Shown piece by piece: positions 24,601-33,600 of a DNA stretch of 64,000 nt (position 1 is its first letter; each line of letters begins with the position of its first letter). Below the pieces are notes generated by a model. It did no database searches, was not told where the DNA came from, and saw only the letters and a program-made list of their open reading frames with translations. The translations under genes and the position numbers were made by a program. Where the stretch lies: positions 1,461,869-1,525,868 of the forward strand of contig CACRXP010000011.1 of the NCBI GenBank assembly GCA_902702965.1, in the 5' to 3' direction. Origin of the DNA: Spirometra erinaceieuropaei. Its lineage: Eukaryota > Platyhelminthes > Cestoda > Diphyllobothriidea > Diphyllobothriidae.

Positions 24601-27600
24601 ACAGCATTCTTCAATTGCCTTTAGGCATACAAACTTAACGCAAGCGGATGTCACAGCGCTGGAACGAGCCACTAGTAGTGCGCAACACTAAGTTGAAAAA
24701 CCTTCAAAGAATGCGACCACTCTTCTAACGGTTCCACCTATGAACGCTTGCAGTTATTCGTGAACAAAAAATCTCCACTGAGCGGTGCGGACGTTCAACC
24801 CTGTGCACGATCTCTAAACCGATGTTAATGAGACTGGAATGGCAAAGTAGAGGTTTCCCAGCACAAATCATGGGGTTCCAGGTGGAATGCCCGCCGTGGG
24901 CAAAAGTATTGCAACGGGAAGCAATAAAAAAGCTTGAAAAGTGTCGCCGTCGTCGTTGTCGGTAATTGTAGTCAGGGTAGATGATCACATACAACTTACC
25001 TTCGTGAGGCAGATCTTGCATCTTGATCAGCGTCGGAGATGCCCTTTCTCAGAGCTTCTTGGAAGAGGCCCATGTACCTGTCGATCACGTTAACGGGCCA
25101 GTACTGGCAGATTGGGTCGAGGAATTCGCAGACGTACCTGTGAAGACAAACCGGTTACAGTGAGCTGCGGAAATACGCCTTATTAGGTTGGTGGGAGATA
25201 TACGCCAAGGATGTCTTGTGGCATATGCAAAGTTGGCCGTTTTGAAGGCTTATTAAAACCAGCCGCTTCCTCAGACTTGCTAGAAGTTGGATAACCTGCA
25301 ATCGGTGCAAATATCTACAGTAGGTGGACTAAGTCATGAAATGTCAACCGAAATTCCGAGATGCGTTTTCGTTTTCAAAAGACTAATTAAGAAGGGTTGT
25401 AAACTTGTCAGCCTGCAACATAATTCTATAATATTTCAGTTACCTCAGGATGCCGGCTTTCGAATGAACTTTCGTCCGGCTGCATGCAAAAACTACACGC
25501 TGTAGAAATGACCACTTAAGTAGCGTGAATTTTTCTCATTGATTTCCGATGCCCCTTAAAGTCCACTTATATTTCATAGATAACATGCATAAAAAGATTC
25601 ATTCTTTTGCTCATTCGGTAGAAAATTACGTCTTCTTTCAATCTTATACTTGAAGGAAGCGATAATTCGGTTTTCAACAACTTTTCCAATTCCCGAATAA
25701 TTTTGAACCCGCTCTACCGTTACACTTGGATTCAGGGTTTCTAAACTACCAGGCGTATATTTTCCGCGCACGGAAAACCACACATTTCTCTACGGTAATA
25801 AAGGGGGACCATGTCGGGTTCATAAAATTCAGCGGTGGATTTGATGCATATTGTTAACTTTACCAGCCACACTGGTAAATGCAAAGACATGACGATTTAG
25901 GGATGGCCATTTCATGTTATTGAAAAGTCCCACAATTAGGAACTCTTTTAAAACCGAATTATGTCCCTCCCTCAAGTATAAAATTGTAATAGGACGTAAT
26001 TACCTGCTGAATTAGCAAGAGAATGAATATTTTTTGCATGTTTTTCATGAAATATAATTGGACTCTTAGGGACATCGAAAATCAGTGAGAAAAAATCATG
26101 CCACTTAAATAGTCATTTCTTGCAGAGTGTAGTTTTTGCATGCAGCCGGAAGGAAGTTCATTCGAAAGCCGGCATCCTGAGGTAACTGAAACATCATAGA
26201 ATTATGTTGCAGGCTGACTATGTTTACATCCTTAATCAATTAATATTTTCGAAAAGAAAACGCATTTCGGAACTTCCGTTGACATTTCATGAGTTGGCCC
26301 ACCTACTGTAGTTGGTTTCACGGTTCTACTTTTACTTCAAAATCATTTGAAAATCAGAGCCCAGAGCCCCCCCCCCCCAAACAGTGGTGCAACATTGCTG
26401 AGCGTTACAGTCTCCCTCTCTGAATCAAAGACCTCGAAACGTCTACAAGCAGTAACAAGTACGACGAGGCTATTCTAGCACCAGCTACGGGAGCAAATTG
26501 TTCCGCCTAATTTGAAGGAGTCTGGTGACTGAGGGGGGAGGCGCAGCATGTGTCTGACGAAGGTAAATACTGACGCAAACGAAACCTCAAATGCTGCTCT
26601 CGGGTCCACCCCACCAGCCGATCCATTTGGATGAAATACAGCGAAGATGACGGTCGGTGGAAATAGCGACACAAAGGAGGACCGCTATTACATGTGACTG
26701 AGTCCGGCATGTAGCTCAGACAGCAGCCGCCCCGACCGAGTAACGCTGACAGAACGATAACATTCGGCCGATTAAAGGCAAAGGAAAACCGATTAGTCGT
26801 GCATTAATTAGACTGAGACGGCTCAAACGAGCCATTAACAGCCGTCTATTGGTAACTTGGGGTAGAAGTGTACGTCAATACGTCTAATGGCTTGACCAGA
26901 CAAACAACTAGGCCTACTAACTGACGCGGTCACCTGAATCACGGTGATGTCTCTGGGATTGCAACAGACTGCTGGCTGCCTTCTTGGTGAAACCGTACCG
27001 CTCCACTTCAATCAGTGTGTCACCCTCGCTGACGTATCTTCTCAAGTCACCTCAAAATAACCTCAGTATGCATCAGTTAACAGTGCGTCCCTACCCGCCG
27101 TTTGGCTGCCTCGACGAGGCTACGATGGGGTTTGAATTAAGACAGTAAGCGCTGAGGTACAATCGCAGGGGGCGGAAAAAAGAAAACATTTAAACACACA
27201 GATCCGTGTGAAGGGATAGGCGTAAACCGAGATCGTATGATGCTTTTTGCGTGCACCCGAGTGTGCGTTAACAGCTTGGCTTGTCTTTCCATACCAACAA
27301 CAACAACGGGACCAAGATGGTTTCGGCTCCCTATGAGCTGAAAGGATTTAAATGGACTGGAGAATAGATACGATGGTCAGCATACGCACAAACTTCTTCC
27401 AGACACTTGTACAGGACACTGTGTTGGATAAATTTTAAATAATTTCACGAGATAGTGCATTGATACCGTAATGAAGGGGAATAAGGCAAACCAGTTTCTT
27501 TTTTCAGATTCCTTACCTTCTCACAACATTGGATTTGGAGGACAGCCCGCCAACGATTATGGGGAGCAGACGGGCAGCGTGGGTGTTCTAGACGCACGGT

Positions 27601-30600
27601 TGGGAAAGATAAAAGCAAGCGTTCATGGGCAGTTTACTCACTTTTCCTCAGGACTAAGAATAATAAAATTACAAGGCATTATGAGCAGAACAGAAGTAAG
27701 AGGGGATTCTATACGGCGAAAATGCTTCTGATCCATTTGCTCTGGCAAAAACTATACGCGCAATTGAGTTGAGGCGTTTTGGCAAAAGTAGATCGCTGTC
27801 ACCTTCACGAAAACTCTCAAGGCAAAGTTCGACAAGTCAGCTGGTTGGTTGACATGATCTTTAATTGTAGATCGAATATTAGGGATAGTTACTTTTTCCA
27901 TTGCAACGAACGTAAACACTGCTTTCGTGCAGCCAGAAGAGGAGAAAGTGTGCAATTAATCCGCATGTGTGTGTGTACCACATAGTTAAAGGCAAATGCC
28001 AGTGGCAATGAGGGTCCACGATTTATAAAAAACTAACGATTTGCGGTGGCGGTTGAGGATGCGGTAGGTATCAGTAATAGGTGCTGACTCAGCGCGGTCT
28101 CGTAATCACGCGATTTTGACTAACCCATGACGCAATCGAAACACTAGCTTGATAGGTGTTTGAAATAACGCACAACCCCACTGGAAAACAGCGGCTTGTG
28201 AGTAGTGCCATGAAGCAATGGGAACGTCCTAGACCGAGGAAACTAGCACACTGGATTCAGTGCATACCGGGAACGGAAATCCTAAACTGCCTTATGCCTC
28301 CCCCCCCCCTTCCCGCTATAACCAGCAAGTCTGTCAAAACCTACGAACGGTCGAATTGGGCTTGTTGGAGGAAGCGATTTAGATCCCGCTGGATGAATTA
28401 CATAGGGCAGCAGTCTGTCTGGCCTTAGAGGTTGTCCCCCGGATCTCTCACAGACGGAGGCCGTGAAATCTGCCTCTCAAACCCGTCAGTGCCAGGGCTT
28501 GCGTACGGAAGGAGGGGAGAAGGCTCCTATTAAAGCTGCGCACGACGAGAACCGAAAATAGACAGCCATGTGTCATTTACCGAGAAAAAAATACTGACAA
28601 GTAGAGCTTACCTTGATTATGAACATTACTGCCTGAATACCGCTGGTAGACATGATTTTGGCGCTGTTCGGAATCAGATTTAGGAGAGTTGGCATGATGA
28701 CCTCCGCAAAGTGGTCGAAGCGGATGCCCAGTTCCTGAGAGAGGTACCTGCATGCAAGGTGAGGGGACATGGGAGTTAGTGGCTGTCGCACAACAAATTT
28801 GGCAGGAATCTGTGCCATGAAAACTATTCTGACAAACAGCTTGCACGATATGGTGATGCGAAATTATTTCGTGAAAAATCCAGGGGATTTAACCATACAT
28901 GCGTGCAGTCAAAATGAGAGGTAGATACAGTGAGTGACCGATCTCATGAAATGTCGGCCGAAATTCTGAAATGCGTTTTCGATTAGGATAAGTTACTTAG
29001 GAAGGGTTGTAAAATTAATTATCATGACTGACATATCCCTATAATATTTCGGACTCGCCAGGATGTCGGCTTTTGAATGCACTTCTTTTCAACCTTCTGT
29101 AGAAACCGTACCCAGTATAAAATGACTACTTAAGTGGCATGCATTTTTCGCATTGATTCTCGATGGACTTATAAATTCAAACATATTTTATAGAAAGCAT
29201 GCACAAAAGTATGCTTTCTCTTACTTGTTTGGTAGAAAATCTCATTGTCTTCAGATTTTATACCCGAACAAAGAGTTTCCCAATTCCCGAATAATTTTGA
29301 GCCTGATCAGCCATTGCATTGGCGTTTAGCGATTTCAGTCTACAAGGTGCATGCTTTCCGCGTAAGGAAAATCACACACTCTTCTGTGCCTTTAAGAAGA
29401 TACTATATGGAGTTCATAAACTTTTGCGATGGATGTGGACAATGTTGTATATTTCACAAGGAGCATTGGTAAACGGACAGGTACGATACTGCATGAATGG
29501 ACATCGCACGCTCTTAAAAATCCCGCAATTATAAACTTTTTTAAAACCTAAATATACCTTCTATTCGGTATAAAATGTAAAAACAACGTCATTCTCTACC
29601 GAAGGAGTAGAAGAAAGTTTATTTTTGTGCATGTTTTCTAAAAAAATATATTTGAATTTATAAGACCATCGAAAATCAAAGCGAAAAATGTATGCCACTT
29701 AAGTAGTTTGGTTTCTGCAGAAGGTTGAAAAGAAATGCATTTAAAAGCCGACATTCTGACGAGTCCGAAATAGTATAAGAATATGCCGCATGATAATTAA
29801 TATTACAACCTCATCTAAGTAATCCTCCCTAATCGAAAACACATTTCAGAATTTCGGCCAACATTTCATGAGATCAGTCACTCACTGTAGAATGGGGTTA
29901 CTTTAAAAGGACGGGGTTTCGGCTTACCTATGCGACTGTGGTTATTAACACGACCCCGGACCAGGCAAAAACTTAGTACGCAGTTACGGGGGGCAGACTG
30001 ATCACTAATTCCAGACAAACCAGTCTCCACTGGTAGGGTCTCGGAGTTCACACAAATGGAACTGTCACAGAGGCTGCACAACGAAAAAGTCACTTCGGTC
30101 TGACCCTCGGTTTTGAGTAGAACAGATGTATCCCACCACTTAGAAGCCTGCAAGTCATAACTGTCGGTGTGTTAGATTACCTGGCAAGCAAACTATGAGC
30201 TGAGGAGGGGTCAACGCGACATAGACCTCGAGGGATAGCAGAATTCGCAATTTTCCACTTCGGTTCTCCTTAAAAAATCACGCTGACACATCTGGGGTGG
30301 TTATGTGTGCCTGTGTGGGGCGGCCGACTGGTGGTCTAAGAGTCGGGCTGCAATGGCCTTTATGGCATTCCGAATTCATGGGATATGAGTCAGGTGTGAC
30401 GGCACGCCTAGGTGCGGCTTCGGCCGCACCAGTCACCAGGTTAAAATCCTGGTCTTTCTGACTCGCTGTGATGTTTTCGTTGGTTAAAATCCTAGTGTTT
30501 GTTGTGGACCAGGGATTGTGGAGTGGAACACCAAGGTGCGGACTCGACCGTACCATCCACCTGCACCCTCCCCCCTTCCTCCGGTCGTCTTGACTACGTC

Positions 30601-33600
30601 TTGACACGAGGTTCAGGTGGGGGAGGAGGGGTGAGTGCGTTGGATGCAGCGCAAGTCACCGTGTCTGCTTCACCATGCTGTGGAACACACGGTGGACATC
30701 GCCGACAACGACGGTCGAACTGTTATGTGCAAAGACTGATGAGGGTAGAAACTCACGCGACAGTTACGCAAGACTCCCGAACGACTTGCGAACGGAGATC
30801 CCGAAGACAGGCCTCTACCGGCTGTTCAAGAGTGCGTAGTTGGGTGTAAAAGTCCTCCATCTGGTGGCTACCGCCAGCGACAACACTGCGAAGGGTTTGC
30901 AGCTGAAAAAGAGATTTCATGAAACCTTAACAGGTAACAACATTGACTGCAGTTACAATGAAAAATATCGCGCAGAAAATATGGGCGGTACTAGTCGATG
31001 GGATAGCTTCTGAAGTGAGGAGCAGAAGTGCGCAATCCCCCCCCCCTTCCCCACCAAATTTAGCCACTTTCTGCAGAACATTCAGGTTTGACAAGGCAGC
31101 AGGATATTAATCAGGGAACCAGCGATGAGAGAACCCCTGAAAATGCATCCCTCGAATAATTGTCAGTTTCCAGTTTCGTTGCCCATAGAAAGAGGAAAGA
31201 ACAAAAGCAAACTCCGTTTTTGAACCGATGAGAAGTTGTTTTTAAGGAGGAAGAGAGTTCTGGCAGTAAGAATGCAATAGTTTAACCCAGAATCTCGGAG
31301 ACGTAGGACAAAATTCTGACACAAATCAAAATTGTGCGCCAAAGGCATATGCAATTAAGTTCGGAGGAATTTTAGACGGCCAATAACCTAATCCGGATAC
31401 GGAGAATTGATAAATCCACAAGTTAGGTACTATGGAATGTTTTAAGAGGCACGCCCCCTACTGTTCACGTCGGAGTTGGCAGCCCGGATGGATGACCAAA
31501 CCTTACGCGGCTTGTGGCCTTCAAAATTCTGACTGCCCCCTCCGACAATAGGCAGGGAAGCAGAACCATTAGTTGCCATCTCGGTAATCCACTTTACGTT
31601 CGTCGCAATTCTCCACAGTCCTCGATGGAGTCTCGTAATGGGGATGGGGGCTTCGCGACATCTCAAAGTTAGTTCCAGTCTAAGACTGAGGTTTGTTTGA
31701 TAATCTGCCGCGTAATATACCTTAAATCGTTTCAGCTCAGACGCAGAGCTTCGTTCAGTTCAGTTTATTGGAGTGAAATGTATGCATTGCACCTTTGAAC
31801 TCCCTGTGAACCTCTGAATTCTCTATAAAGTGAAATGTCAGCAACACCCGGTATCCCCAGCCGGTCACCCATGCGAGTTCTAACCGGACCCGACGTAGCT
31901 TAACTTCGGTGATTGGACGTGAATCGGCACTTTCACCGAGTGCGCTTTGAAATTAACATAACGTGCCTGGGCTGTCGACAGGCAAAATAATTCTGCCTGC
32001 TCAGGACTGAGGGGCAGGATGAAGTGGCTCCTTCGCTGAGCAGTCTTCATTGCACGCTGACTTCTGTGATGCCCCCTTAACTGGTTCGGCGGTGTTAGGG
32101 ATCAACAACTGCGTGCTGCGCGTGGGCGTACCCTCTCCAACCACGGTGTCGCGCCTCTCTTCGTCACCGCGAGTGACACTCTTCCACGCTGGATAGACGG
32201 CTTCTTGCCTATCTGTTCGTCAACAGAGAGACGTCTTCCGCTCGCTTTATCCCTGTAGTCGTTGAATCATGTCCTCTTTTGCGGACGATCCGTCTTGTCG
32301 GTCAAAAGAGCATGATTGGCAGTGGACAGGGCTTTTAGCGAAACACGCAAGTGAAGTTCACCGACAGCCGCGAAACGGCGGAGACACTTTACGCCGGTGG
32401 GGACCAATAAAGCACCGTTGGGTGAAAACTAGGCATGTTTGTAGGTTTTTATTTTTGAAGAACATCCACAACAATGGTCACCAGATATAGGGCGCGGTGA
32501 CAAAACCTGACATTCACCCTGTGATACACACTTCGAAAAGACCTAAGGCGACTATATCTTCTGTGGAAATGTTGTCATGCTGTCGTGAAGCTCCTAGCCG
32601 GCTCTGGAGCGAGGCTTCAAGACTACAAAGGACACTTACAAATCGTTTCGCAACTAAGTCAAATTAGAGGTTGAAGGGTGTGCCATTGAGAACGGCCAGA
32701 TAACAGCCCAAAGAGCAGGGGGTCATTGGCTCGGTCGTATTTCGGACCAGTTGGACCTGAATTCACATTCTGTCATCTTGACTTAACGAGGCCTACGCAT
32801 ATGCTCAGTATATGACAATTGCTTATCATCGTCATAAATACTACTATTAAGCCTTTGTTATTTGCAGCGAGCAGTCAGTAATTCCGAAATAACCCGTGCC
32901 GGGGCCATGTTGTGGCAAAACAGTGGGATATGCAAACCCACTCGTTTGTCTAATTCGCGTATGCAGTGAGTGACCGATCTCATGAAATGTTGGCTGAAAT
33001 TCTGAAATGCATTTTCGATCAGGAAGGATTACTTGGACGCGGTTGTAATACTGTCTTGCGGCATAATCCTATAATATTTCGGACTCAGCAGGATGTCGGC
33101 TTTTGAATACACTGCTTTTCAATCTCCTGTCGAAACTGTACTCGGCAAAAAATGACTACTTAAGTAGCACGCATTTTCTCCACTGATTTTTGATGGTCTT
33201 GCGAATTCAAATACATTTTATAAAAACCAAGAACAAAAATACGCTTTCTTTCAGTCGGTTGGTAGAGAATCACGTCTTGTTTATATTTTATGCTTAAGAA
33301 AGGAGCATAATTAGGTTTTAAAAAAGTTTTCAAATCGCCGAACAACTTGAAGTCTGATCATTAGCGCTTAGTGATTTCAGTCTACAATGTGCATGTGTTC
33401 CGCGTAAAGAAAATCACTTATTTTTCTATGCCTTTATGAAGATATCATACAGAGTCCATTAAATTTTGCAATGGATGCGGACTATGTTGTAGATTTCATG
33501 AGGAGCTGTGGTAAACGGACAGGTGCGATGTTATGTGAATGGACGTTGCGCGGTCTGAAAAAATCTCGTAATCAGAAACTTTTTAAAGCCTAATTACACC

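Larger units (their letters stand above)
15978..24999. other. 9-kb repeat-rich CLASP intron
   Basis: The largest CLASP intron seen. It holds R1, PLE hammerhead-type inverted pairs, a partial SINE, two copies of a TIR element (one with a nested MITE), family F copies and an RTE scrap. No exon of CLASP or of another gene was recognised inside it on either strand. Confidence 0.6.
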
